DNA of 64,000 nt, from contig JAFAYV010000011.1 in NCBI GenBank assembly GCA_019240115.1, positions 1-64,000 on the forward strand, in the 5' to 3' direction. Each line of letters starts with the position of its first letter. Position 1 is the first letter of the stretch. Both the position numbers and the translations under genes were made by a program. The notes beneath the pieces were generated by a model that did not search any database, was not told where the DNA came from, and saw only the letters and a program-made list of their open reading frames with translations. Below, piece after piece: positions 46,034-53,599 of this stretch. Source of the DNA: Solirubrobacterales bacterium (GTDB lineage Bacteria; Actinomycetota; Thermoleophilia; Solirubrobacterales; Solirubrobacteraceae).

Positions 46034-46051
46034 GTTTACAGCTTGCTCACA
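46034..46051 (+). promoter_or_regulatory. Pho-box-like direct repeat
   Basis: GTTTACA-GCTT-GCTCACA is a pair of 7-bp units spaced by 4 bp, the 11-bp-period direct repeat form of actinobacterial PhoP/PhoB sites (consensus near GTTCACC). It lies 62 bp before the start of a secreted phosphodiesterase/phosphatase-type gene. Confidence 0.5.
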
Positions 46052-46112
46052 CCTGGCGGACGCCCGACGGGCGATCCTCCCGGCGCCCCGTCGTCCACCC
46101 AGGAGAGAAGCG

Positions 46113-47783
46113 ATGTTCACACGCTCGAGGTTCGTTGCCCTCGCGGCGATCACCGCCGCCGTGGTCGCGGTGACGGCGCTTCCGGGCGCCGGCGCGGCCC
46201 GCACCCGGACACCCCGCTGGGCGTCGGCCACGGAGATCCAGCACGTGCTCCTGATCTCGGTCGACGGCCTGCACGAGTCCGACCTGCGCTGGTACGTACG
46301 CCACCACCCGCGCTCCGAGCTCGCCGCGCTGAGCGCCGGCGGCGCCGACTACACGCACGCGCTGACGCCGATCCCGTCGGACTCCTTCCCCGGGATGATC
46401 GGACAGGTCACCGGCGGGGACCCGCGCACGACCGGCGTCTACTACGACGCCGAGTACGACCACGACCTCCTGCCCGCGGGCACCACCTCGTGCCCGCGCG
46501 GAGCCCCGACCGGTGCCCCGGTGACCTTCGACGAGTCGATCGACAAGGACTCGACGGCGCTCGACGCCGGCCAGGGCCTCGGCGGCCTGCCCGCCGGCAT
46601 CCTGAACATGACCGGCGACCCGACGCCACTGATCAACCCGGCCCGGCTGCCCGTCGACCCGAGCACCTGCAAGCCGGTGTATCCCCACCAGTACCTGCAG
46701 GTCAACACGATCTTCAACGTCGCCCACGACCATGGCCTGCTGACCGCGTGGTCGGACAAGCACCCGGCCTATGAGATCCTCGACGGCCCCGAGGGCGACG
46801 GCGTCGACGACCTGTTCACGCCCGAGATCGCCTCCGACGCGATCGGCTACCCGTCGGGCGACGACTGGACCTCGGACAACGCGGCCACGATGCAGTACGA
46901 CTCCTACAAGGTCCACGCGATCCTGAACGAGATCGACGGCGACGACCACAGCGGCACGCGCCGGGTGGGCGTGCCGGCGATCTTCGGGATGAACTTCCAG
47001 ACGATCTCGACCGCGCAGAAGCTGCCAAGCTCGGACGGGCTGACCGGCGGCTACGAGCCGGGCACCCACTTTCCCGGTCCGCTGCTGCAGCGAGCGCTCG
47101 GCTACCTCGACGATCAGTTGGCCGCGATGGTCTCCGAACTGAAGGCCCGCGGCCTGGCCGGCTCCACCGCGATCATCATCTCGGCCAAGCACGGCCAGTC
47201 GCCCGAGGATCCCGACGACCTCACCCGGATCGACGACGGCCCGATCATCGACGCCATCAACGCGGCGTGGAAGCAATCCCATCCGACCGCCCCCGCCCTG
47301 GTCGCGGCGTCGACGAACGACGACGCGATCATGATGTGGCTCTCGGACCGCTCTCCGGCCGCCACCTCGTTCGTCGCCGACTACCTGACGTCGCACTCGG
47401 CCACCGGCAATACGATCACCAGCGGCTCGCGGACGCTGGATCACTCCGGCCTGAGCGCCGTGTACGCCGGCGCCGCCGCGGCGCGGTACTTCGGCGTGCC
47501 GGCGTCCGACCCGCGTCACCCGGACGTCTGGGGGGTGGTCCAGCACGGCGTCGTGTACACCGGCGCCACGAAGAAGATCGCCGAGCACGGCGGGGCCGAC
47601 CCCGAGGACCGGCACGTGGCGCTGCTCGTCGACGCGCCCGGGGCCGTGTCGCCGGGCGTGTTCGACGATCGTCTGGAGACGACCTCGATCGCGCCGACGA
47701 TCCTGCGGTTGCTCGGCCTGGACCCGAACGCCCTGGAGGCCGTGCGCGAGCAGGGCACGCCGGTGCTCCCCGGAGTCCGCTGA
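46113..47783 (+). CDS. Secreted type I phosphodiesterase/nucleotide pyrophosphatase-like protein
   Basis: A 556-residue alkaline-phosphatase-superfamily enzyme with an N-terminal signal peptide (about residues 1-28, cleavage near AGA-ARTR). Metal-binding motifs are ISVDGLH (first Asp), the nucleophile region TPIPSDSFPGMIG, where serine takes the place of the more usual threonine, IISAKHGQSPED and the late EHGG. It would hydrolyse phosphodiesters or phosphomonoesters outside the cell, probably to gain phosphate. ATG at 46113 follows a strong AGGAGAG. A Pho-box-like repeat lies upstream. Confidence 0.9.
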   Translation: MFTRSRFVALAAITAAVVAVTALPGAGAARTRTPRWASATEIQHVLLISVDGLHESDLRWYVRHHPRSELAALSAGGADYTHALTPIPSDSFPGMIGQVTGGDPRTTGVYYDAEYDHDLLPAGTTSCPRGAPTGAPVTFDESIDKDSTALDAGQGLGGLPAGILNMTGDPTPLINPARLPVDPSTCKPVYPHQYLQVNTIFNVAHDHGLLTAWSDKHPAYEILDGPEGDGVDDLFTPEIASDAIGYPSGDDWTSDNAATMQYDSYKVHAILNEIDGDDHSGTRRVGVPAIFGMNFQTISTAQKLPSSDGLTGGYEPGTHFPGPLLQRALGYLDDQLAAMVSELKARGLAGSTAIIISAKHGQSPEDPDDLTRIDDGPIIDAINAAWKQSHPTAPALVAASTNDDAIMMWLSDRSPAATSFVADYLTSHSATGNTITSGSRTLDHSGLSAVYAGAAAARYFGVPASDPRHPDVWGVVQHGVVYTGATKKIAEHGGADPEDRHVALLVDAPGAVSPGVFDDRLETTSIAPTILRLLGLDPNALEAVREQGTPVLPGVR

Positions 47784-47805
47784 CCGTGCCAGCGCGCCCG
47801 GCGCC

Positions 47806-48459
47806 TCAGCTGAGCAGGCCGAGCCGCTGCGCGCGCTGGACCGCCTCGGTGCGGTTGCGAACGCCGAGCTTGCGGTAGACGGCGCTCGAGTGCTCCTTGA
47901 CCGTGTGGCGCGAGAGGTGCAGGTGCTCGCCGATCTCGGGATTGGTCGCGCCCGAGGCCATCAGCTCGAGCACCGCGCGCTCGCGCTCGGAGAGGCCGAG
48001 CGCGCCCGGGGAATCGACGCGCGCCACCGGGCGCTCGAACACGGTCCGCCCGAGCCCGACGAGCCGCACCGCGCCGGCGATCCGCCCGGCCGGCCAGTCC
48101 TTGTAGGCGAAGCCCGAGGCGCCGGCGGCCCGCGCGGCGCGCGGGGAGATCTCCCCCGCCCCGCTGAACAGCAGGACCCGGGTGGCGGGCTCGGCGGTGC
48201 GCAGGCGCTCGCACACCTCCGCGCCCGACTCCTCGCCGATGAACAGGTCGACGAGGGCGACGTGCGGCCGGTAGCGGACCGCGAGCTCGAGCGCCTCGGC
48301 GCCCGAGTGCGCCGACAGGCAGCGCTCGACCCACGTCTGCTGGCTGAGCATGAGGCGAAACCCCCAGTGCACGACGTCGTGATCGTCGACGACGAGCACC
48401 CGGAGGCGCTTCGGGCTGCGCTCGGCGGCCGCGGTCAGGTCGGCGTCAGTCGTCCCCAT
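47806..48459 (-). CDS. NarL/LuxR-family response regulator
   Basis: A 217-residue regulator. The receiver has acidic DDHD (25-28), phospho-acceptor Asp71 (VALVDLF) and Lys120 (FAYKDW); the LuxR-type helix-turn-helix is at about 155-215 (LSERERAVLELMASGATNPE, then LSRHTVKEHSSAVYRKLGV). ATG at 48459 overlaps the end of the histidine kinase by 14 bp, so kinase and regulator are co-translated. It is the last gene of the six-gene fabH-like operon and is expected to control it or a lipid regulon. Confidence 0.96.
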   Translation of the reverse strand: MGTTDADLTAAAERSPKRLRVLVVDDHDVVHWGFRLMLSQQTWVERCLSAHSGAEALELAVRYRPHVALVDLFIGEESGAEVCERLRTAEPATRVLLFSGAGEISPRAARAAGASGFAYKDWPAGRIAGAVRLVGLGRTVFERPVARVDSPGALGLSERERAVLELMASGATNPEIGEHLHLSRHTVKEHSSAVYRKLGVRNRTEAVQRAQRLGLLS

Positions 48460-49597
48460 GCGCAACCACCAGACGCACCTGCCAGTTGCCTTCGGCGCGT
48501 TCGCCGAACTCGATCACGCCGCCCGACTGCAGCGCCTCGAGCGCCGCCAACCGCAGGCCCATCCCGGCCCGGCGGCGGCCCTCGCGGACGCCGTCGTTGA
48601 CCACCTCCATCCAGAACGCGCCGTCGGCCCGCCCCGTGCGCACGCTGACGCGCGTGGGCGCGGCGTGCTTGTGGGTGTTGCGCACCGCCTCGATCAGCAC
48701 CGACTGGGCGAGCGGCTGAAGCGTCGGCGGGACGTCCCCGGCGTCGCCCTGCTCGAGCGCGAGCCCGAGGTCGGGATGCATCCGGGCCAGGCGCTGGACC
48801 TCGGCGGTCAGCGTCGTCTGGGTGGCGCGCGGGGCGCGGCCGAGCGGGCGCTGGAGCGCCGAGCGCAGCTCGGTCAACGCCGCCTGGGTCTCGACCGCGC
48901 AGCGCGTCCGCGCGCCCGCGGGCAGGTCGCCCTCGCCGTCGAGCGCCATCGAGACGCCGAACAGCCGCTGGATCACCCCCTCGTGGATCTCGCGCGCGAG
49001 GTCGATCCGCTGCTCGAGCTGGCTGGCACGCTCGAACTGGGTCGAGACGCTGCGCGCTACCGAGGCGAGCGCCGCCGCCTTGCCGAGCGTCCACAGCAGC
49101 CGCCGGTCGGCCTGATCCAGCGGCGGCTGGGAGAGGAGCCGGTCGGCGAGGATCACCCCCAGCTCGCGGCCGGCGGCCGCCATCGGCGCGCACACCAGGC
49201 GCGCCGGCTCGGAGACGACGGCCGCGAACTCCTCGGGGACCTGGGCGCCGAGGTCGCCGACGACCTCGACCACCCGATCGGTCCGCAGCGCGTCGGCCGC
49301 GAAGCGCGCCGATTCGACGGTCAGGTAGACGCCGGCGAAGCGCTCGATGTCCATGCCGTGGACCCCCGCGGCGCGGACGCGGCGATCGGCGCTGTCGTAG
49401 CGGAAGATGACCGCGCGACGCATGCGCGCCAGCCGGCACACGGCCTCACACAGCCGGTCGTAGAAGCCGTCGGCGCTCGCGCCGGCCTCCGACTGGGCGA
49501 GCACGTCGACGAACAGCTCGAGCGCCTCGATGCCGAGGCCCGCGCGCTCGTCGACGCCGGCGCTCACCGCGGGCTGCTCGTCGACGCCGGCGCTCAC
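48446..49597 (-). CDS. GAF-domain histidine kinase, NarX/DesK-type
   Basis: A 383-residue soluble kinase. A GAF sensor domain (about 23-175) comes first (YDRLCEAVCRLARMRRAVIF), then a HisKA_3 dimerisation helix with His205 in LAREIHEGVIQRLFG, and an ATPase domain with EAVRNTHKHA and the glycine-rich GMGLRLAALEAL. Absence of membrane segments implies sensing of an internal signal. Two GTG starts are possible (49597 and 49567) because a 30-bp exact duplication repeats the start region. The gene begins seven bases after the zinc-ribbon stop. Confidence 0.94.
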   Translation of the reverse strand: MSAGVDEQPAVSAGVDERAGLGIEALELFVDVLAQSEAGASADGFYDRLCEAVCRLARMRRAVIFRYDSADRRVRAAGVHGMDIERFAGVYLTVESARFAADALRTDRVVEVVGDLGAQVPEEFAAVVSEPARLVCAPMAAAGRELGVILADRLLSQPPLDQADRRLLWTLGKAAALASVARSVSTQFERASQLEQRIDLAREIHEGVIQRLFGVSMALDGEGDLPAGARTRCAVETQAALTELRSALQRPLGRAPRATQTTLTAEVQRLARMHPDLGLALEQGDAGDVPPTLQPLAQSVLIEAVRNTHKHAAPTRVSVRTGRADGAFWMEVVNDGVREGRRRAGMGLRLAALEALQSGGVIEFGERAEGNWQVRLVVAHGDD

Positions 49598-49605
49598 CGC
49601 GGGCT
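49546..49605. repeat. Exact 30-bp tandem duplication over the kinase start
   Basis: Two identical 30-base units (49546-49575, 49576-49605) encode MSAGVDEQPA and VSAGVDERAG at the N-terminus of the kinase. Each contains a GTG in the right frame, so the duplication has doubled the possible start codon. Confidence 0.95.
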
Positions 49606-49823
49606 CAGACCATCAGGCCGAGGCGCAACGCCTGCTCGGGCGCCAGGTACACGCGCCAGCGCTGGTGGCAGGACGAGCAACGGCATCGGACCGAGGGATC
49701 GTATCCCCGCAGGCTCGCCTCCCACCGGACGCTCCCCGAGTGCAGGCACACCGGGCACGCGAGCGAGGCGACGACGAGCGCGTCGGGGTCGTGCGGCGAG
49801 AAGCGCGCGATGTCGCCCAGCAT
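49605..49823 (-). CDS. Small zinc-ribbon protein, 72 aa
   Basis: A 72-residue protein with four cysteines in a zinc-ribbon arrangement: CPVC at about residues 23-26 and CRCSSC at about 47-52, each followed by short strands (SVRWEASL, WRVYLAPEQ). No family is recognised with confidence; such ribbons bind nucleic acid or partner proteins. It lies eight bases after the reductase gene and seven before the kinase, inside the fabH-like operon, so it may be an accessory of the kinase or regulator. ATG at 49823 is the only reasonable start. Confidence 0.8.
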   Translation of the reverse strand: MLGDIARFSPHDPDALVVASLACPVCLHSGSVRWEASLRGYDPSVRCRCSSCHQRWRVYLAPEQALRLGLMV

Positions 49824-49830
49824 CGCTGTG

Positions 49831-50961
49831 TCAGGCCGCGAACGCGTTGGCGCGGGCGATCGGCCGCTTGCCCCAGCGGCTGCGCGTGGCGAAGTCCAGC
49901 AGCCGGTCGAGGTATTCGCCGAGCGGCGAGGCGCGGATCCCGCGCGGCTCGAGCTCGGCGCGCGTTGCCTCGGAATCGAAGACCGCGCGCAGCGACAGAT
50001 ACGGGTAATAGGCCGCGCCGGCGCGGCGCGCCGAGGCCTCGGCGCCCTCGGCGGGCTGCGCCGCGAACTCGGCAGGGGGGATCGCCTCCGGCACCGGTCG
50101 GCGGAAGTACCGCGCCGCCTGACCCGCGATCTCGCCGATCGTCGCGACGTGCGGGCCGGCGGTCAGGTGGTAGGTGCGCCCCGCTCGCCCCGCCGAGTCG
50201 CACAGCGCATAGACCGCATCGGCGACGTAGTCGATCGAGACGACGTCCAGCGGCGACGTCGGGTACGCCGGGATCGCGGTGAGCAGGCCCTGGGCGATCG
50301 CGCGCAGCGGCCAGTAGAGGACGTTGAACGCCGCCGTCCAGCCGTTCGTCCGGTGCCCGACGACGATGCTCGGGCGCAGGATCGTGGCGGGCAGGTGGGG
50401 GTGGCGGCGCACGAGGTGCTCGGCCTCGAACTTGGAGCGCTCGTAGGAGTTGTGAAAGCCCTGGCCGACGTCGTGGTCGCGCTCGGAGAAGCCGCCGCAG
50501 TGGTCGCCCGCGACGTAGGCGGTCGAGACGTGCCCGTAGCGGTCCAGGCCGCCGCGGCGCTGGGCGAGCTCGGCGAGCTCGAGCACCCGGCGCGTGCCCT
50601 CGAGGTTGATCGACCGCGCCTCGTGCAGGGGCAGGGTGAACGAGACCGAGGCGGCGCAGTGCACGATCGTGCTGACCCGGGCGGCGATGCGCTCGCGGAC
50701 GCCGAGGGGGAGCCCGAGGCCGGGCGCGGTCAGGTCGGCGGGCACGGCCGCGACACGGCCGCGGTGCTGGCGGGCGCGGCCGGCGAAGAGGTTCTCGAGC
50801 ACCTCGTCGACGCGGGCGTCCGCCTCCCGGGCATCGGCGGCACGCACGAGCGCGACCACGCCACGTTCGGTCCGCTCCAGGTAGCGCGCCAGCAGCTCCA
50901 TCCCGACGAAGCCGGTCGCGCCCGTCAGGAGCACGTCCCCGCCCGCCGCGGCGGGCCTCAT
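49831..50961 (-). CDS. Thioester-reductase-like SDR (NAD_binding_4)
   Basis: A 376-residue extended short-chain dehydrogenase of the male-sterility/thioester-reductase type, which reduces acyl-CoA or acyl-carrier thioesters to aldehydes or alcohols. The cofactor motif GATGFVG is at residues 14-20, VSTAYVAG holds the Ser/Thr, and the catalytic Tyr-x3-Lys is in NSYERSKFEAE. The C-terminal part (AIPPAEFAAQPAEGAEASAR) is variable. ATG at 50961 overlaps the carboxyltransferase stop (ATGA). Its place after KAS III and carboxyltransferase suggests it releases or modifies their product. A role as a plain epimerase-like enzyme is possible. Confidence 0.88.
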   Translation of the reverse strand: MRPAAAGGDVLLTGATGFVGMELLARYLERTERGVVALVRAADAREADARVDEVLENLFAGRARQHRGRVAAVPADLTAPGLGLPLGVRERIAARVSTIVHCAASVSFTLPLHEARSINLEGTRRVLELAELAQRRGGLDRYGHVSTAYVAGDHCGGFSERDHDVGQGFHNSYERSKFEAEHLVRRHPHLPATILRPSIVVGHRTNGWTAAFNVLYWPLRAIAQGLLTAIPAYPTSPLDVVSIDYVADAVYALCDSAGRAGRTYHLTAGPHVATIGEIAGQAARYFRRPVPEAIPPAEFAAQPAEGAEASARRAGAAYYPYLSLRAVFDSEATRAELEPRGIRASPLGEYLDRLLDFATRSRWGKRPIARANAFAA

Positions 50962-52388
50962 CTCGCGCCCCCCAGCGAGCGCAGCGCCCACGCGAGGCGC
51001 GCGCGGGTGTCGACCGGCTCGATCAGCTCGTCGACGTAGCCGCTGGCGGCGGCGACCTGCGAGCGCAGCTGGGACTCGGCGTAGTGCCGCGCCAGGCGGT
51101 CGCGCTCGGCCTCGGGGTCCTCGGCGAGCGCGAGCTCGCGCCGGTGGATGACACCGACCGCGGGCCGCGCGCCCATGACGCCGATCTCGGCGTTGCGCCA
51201 GGCGAAGACGTAGTCGGCGCCGAGGTCCTTCGAGTTCATCGTGATGAACGCGCCGCCGAAGGCCTTGCGCAGGATGACGGTCAGCCGCGGCACGCGCGCC
51301 TGCGCGAACGCGTGCACGAGGCTCGCGCCGTGGCGGATGACCCCCGCCCCCTCCTGCTTGGTCCCGGGCATGTAGCCGGGCGTGTCGACGAGCGCGAGCA
51401 GCGGGATCCCGAACGCGTCGCACTTGGAGACGAAGCGGGCGCCCTTCTCCGAGCTCGCCGCGTCGAGCACCCCGCCAAGGTAGCGAGGCTGGTTGGCGAT
51501 CACCCCGACCGTACGGCCCTCGATCCGCGCGAGCCCGGTGACGAGGTTGCGCGCCCAGGCGGCCGAGATCTCGAGCAGCTCGCCGCCGTCGACGAGCGCC
51601 GCGATGACGTCGCGGACGTCGTACACGCGCCGAGACTCGGCGGGCACGACCGCGCCCGGGTCGAGCGGGCCGCCGGCGCGACGCGGCGCGAGCAGCGGAG
51701 CCGGGGCGTCGCGGTGGCTGGGCAGATATCCGAGCAGGTCGCGCGCGAGACGGGCCGCGTCGAGGTCGTCGGCGGCGACGAAGTGACAGACGCCGTTGCG
51801 ACCGTGAACGCGGGTGCCGCCCAGTTCGCCGGCCTGCACCTCCTCGCCGAGCGCCTCGCGCACGACGCCAGGGCCGGTGAGGAACATGCTCGACTCCTCG
51901 GTCATCACGACCCAGTCGGTCAGCGCGGGCGCGTAGGCCCCGCCGCCCGCCGACAGGCCGGTGACGATCGAGATCTGCGGGACCTGGCCCGACAGCTGCA
52001 CCGTGCGGCGGAAGATCCGGCCGTAGCCACCGAGGGCGGCGACGCCCTCCTGCATGCGCGCGCCGCCCGAGGAGTGCCAGCCGACCACCGGGGCGCGGCC
52101 GCGAGCCGCGAGCTCGAGCACGCGCCCGATCGTCTCGGCGTGCGCCTCGCCGAGCGAGCCGCCGGCGAAGCTCGCGTCCTGGGCGTAGCAGAACACGGGG
52201 CGGCCGTCGACGCTGCCCGAGCCGCCGAGGACGCCGTCGCCGCAGCGCGCCCTGGCGCCCATCGCGGTCGAGACGACCTCGGAGCGGATCAGCTGCAGCG
52301 AACCGGGGTCACAGAGCATCTCGAGCCGGTGAAGCGGCGTTCCGCCCGCCCTGACGACCGCCTCGGGCGGTGCGGCCAGCGCGGTCAC
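50958..52388 (-). CDS. Acyl-CoA carboxylase carboxyltransferase (beta) subunit
   Basis: A 476-residue carboxyltransferase of the AccD/PccB/MmdA family, which moves CO2 from biotin to acetyl-, propionyl- or longer acyl-CoA. Both crotonase-fold halves are present, with oxyanion glycines in SSGGARMQEG and AGGGAYAPAL in the first and VDTPGYMPGTKQE and FGGAFITMNSK in the second. It is slightly shorter than the usual 510-540 residues. The GTG at 52388 overlaps the KAS III stop (GTGA); a GTG at 52400 is possible. No biotin carboxylase or biotin-carrier gene lies nearby, so it must use one encoded elsewhere. Confidence 0.95.
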   Translation of the reverse strand: MTALAAPPEAVVRAGGTPLHRLEMLCDPGSLQLIRSEVVSTAMGARARCGDGVLGGSGSVDGRPVFCYAQDASFAGGSLGEAHAETIGRVLELAARGRAPVVGWHSSGGARMQEGVAALGGYGRIFRRTVQLSGQVPQISIVTGLSAGGGAYAPALTDWVVMTEESSMFLTGPGVVREALGEEVQAGELGGTRVHGRNGVCHFVAADDLDAARLARDLLGYLPSHRDAPAPLLAPRRAGGPLDPGAVVPAESRRVYDVRDVIAALVDGGELLEISAAWARNLVTGLARIEGRTVGVIANQPRYLGGVLDAASSEKGARFVSKCDAFGIPLLALVDTPGYMPGTKQEGAGVIRHGASLVHAFAQARVPRLTVILRKAFGGAFITMNSKDLGADYVFAWRNAEIGVMGARPAVGVIHRRELALAEDPEAERDRLARHYAESQLRSQVAAASGYVDELIEPVDTRARLAWALRSLGGAR

Positions 52389-53389
52389 GGCCGGCCCCAC
52401 TCGATGACGGTCGCGCCCCAGGTGAAGCCGGCGCCGAAGGCGCCGAGAAGCACGCGATCGCCGGGCGCGAGCACGCCCTCGCGCTCGCCGTAGGACAGCG
52501 CCAGCGGCAGCGTGGCCGCGACCGTGTTGCCGTACTCGCCGATGCAGTCGAGCACGCGCTCGGTGCCGATCCCGAGCCGCTCGCCGACCGCGGCGAGGAT
52601 CCGACCGTTGGCCTGGTGGTAGACGAACAGGTCGATGTCGGCGAGCCCGAGGCCGGCCGCGCTCACCGCCTGCAGCGTCGACTCGCTCAGCGTTGCCACC
52701 GCCTCACGGAAGGTGTCGTGGCCGAGCATGCGGATCTTGTAGTCATCGCGCGGGACGCGGATGTGCCGGGCGCCGGCGCCGTCGGCACCGAGGACGACCG
52801 GGCCGATCCGGCCGCGGCCCGCGGTCGCCTCGAGCACGACCGCGCCGGCTCCGTCGGCGAACACCGCCGCGGTGCCGCGATCGTCGGGATCGATGAGCCG
52901 CGAGACGAGATCGGCGCCGACGATCACGGCGGCGCGAGCGCGCCCGGCCTCGATCTGACCCGCGCCGACCGCGAGCGCCGAGAGGAAGCCGGTGCAGGCC
53001 GACCCGACGTCGAAGGCGCCGGCGCGCGTCGCGCCGAGCGCGTGGGCGACGAGCGGCGCGGCCGCGGGCATCAGCTCGTCGGGGGTGGTGGTGGCGACGA
53101 TGACCAGGTCGACGTCCTGCGGCGCCACCTCGGCGCGCTGCAGCGCCATGCGCGCGGCCGCCGCCGCGTGGGCGTCGAGCCGCTCCTCGGGACCCGCGAT
53201 GTGGCGCGTCCGGATCCCGGTGCGCCGGACGATCCAGTCGGGCGCGACGCCGAAGCGAGCCTCGATCTCGGCGTTGGCGACGACGCGCTCGGGGACGCTG
53301 ATGCCGACCGAGGCCGCGACGACGCCCGGACGCCTGCCCGTCGACGGGGCCGAGGCGAGACGCGGATCGCTGCGCAGACCGGTGGCCAC
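52385..53389 (-). CDS. Beta-ketoacyl-ACP synthase III-like enzyme
   Basis: A 334-residue KAS III (FabH) fold enzyme that condenses an acyl-CoA starter with malonyl-ACP or a similar extender. The active-site triad is complete: Cys132 (VGSACTGF), His258 (YHQANGRI) and Asn288 (GEYGNTVAA). GTG at 53389 is eight bases after GAGG. It heads the six-gene operon; the next gene makes a carboxylated CoA, which could be its extender. Because it is linked to a carboxyltransferase and reductase and not to fabD/acpP, a secondary-lipid role is likelier than housekeeping fatty-acid initiation; this is inference. Confidence 0.94.
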   Translation of the reverse strand: MATGLRSDPRLASAPSTGRRPGVVAASVGISVPERVVANAEIEARFGVAPDWIVRRTGIRTRHIAGPEERLDAHAAAAARMALQRAEVAPQDVDLVIVATTTPDELMPAAAPLVAHALGATRAGAFDVGSACTGFLSALAVGAGQIEAGRARAAVIVGADLVSRLIDPDDRGTAAVFADGAGAVVLEATAGRGRIGPVVLGADGAGARHIRVPRDDYKIRMLGHDTFREAVATLSESTLQAVSAAGLGLADIDLFVYHQANGRILAAVGERLGIGTERVLDCIGEYGNTVAATLPLALSYGEREGVLAPGDRVLLGAFGAGFTWGATVIEWGRP

Positions 53390-53442
53390 GGCGCCTACCT
53401 CACGCGACCGGCGCTCGGGATGCGAGCCACCCGCGGACAAGT

Positions 53443-53459
53443 CCCCCCAAACGGGGGGG
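53443..53459 (-). terminator. C6/G7 hairpin
   Basis: CCCCCC-aaac-GGGGGGG can form a short, very stable hairpin between the GH15 gene end and the KAS III gene start. It is 54 bp before the KAS III start codon, so it could also be part of that leader. Confidence 0.35.
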
Positions 53460-53476
53460 CGACCATCCGCCGCGCT

Positions 53477-53508
53477 CGCCGGGCGCCCGAGGAGGAGGGC
53501 GCCCGGCG
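53477..53508 (-). terminator. Strong 12-bp perfect hairpin between GH15 and KAS III genes
   Basis: CGCCGGGCGCCC and GGGCGCCCGGCG pair perfectly over 12 bp around an 8-base loop (GAGGAGGA). It is 92 bp downstream of the GH15 stop in the direction of transcription and 88 bp upstream of the KAS III start. A terminator or attenuator is likely; the purine-rich loop resembles a Shine-Dalgarno sequence when read on the plus strand. Confidence 0.55.
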
Positions 53509-53548
53509 AACGGCCCGAGGAGTGATATGCGAAGTGAGCCGCGATCAT

Positions 53549-53575
53549 GTGGTGCAGTCGTGAAACTGCTGCCAC
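53549..53575 (-). terminator. Imperfect inverted repeat just after the GH15 gene
   Basis: GTGG-t-GCAGT-cgtgaa-ACTGC-tg-CCAC forms a 9-bp interrupted stem about 25 bp beyond the GH15 stop. It may be the first terminator of that gene or an operator for the KAS III operon. Confidence 0.35.
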
Positions 53576-53599
53576 TGGTACGCGACAGCGCGACCGCGG

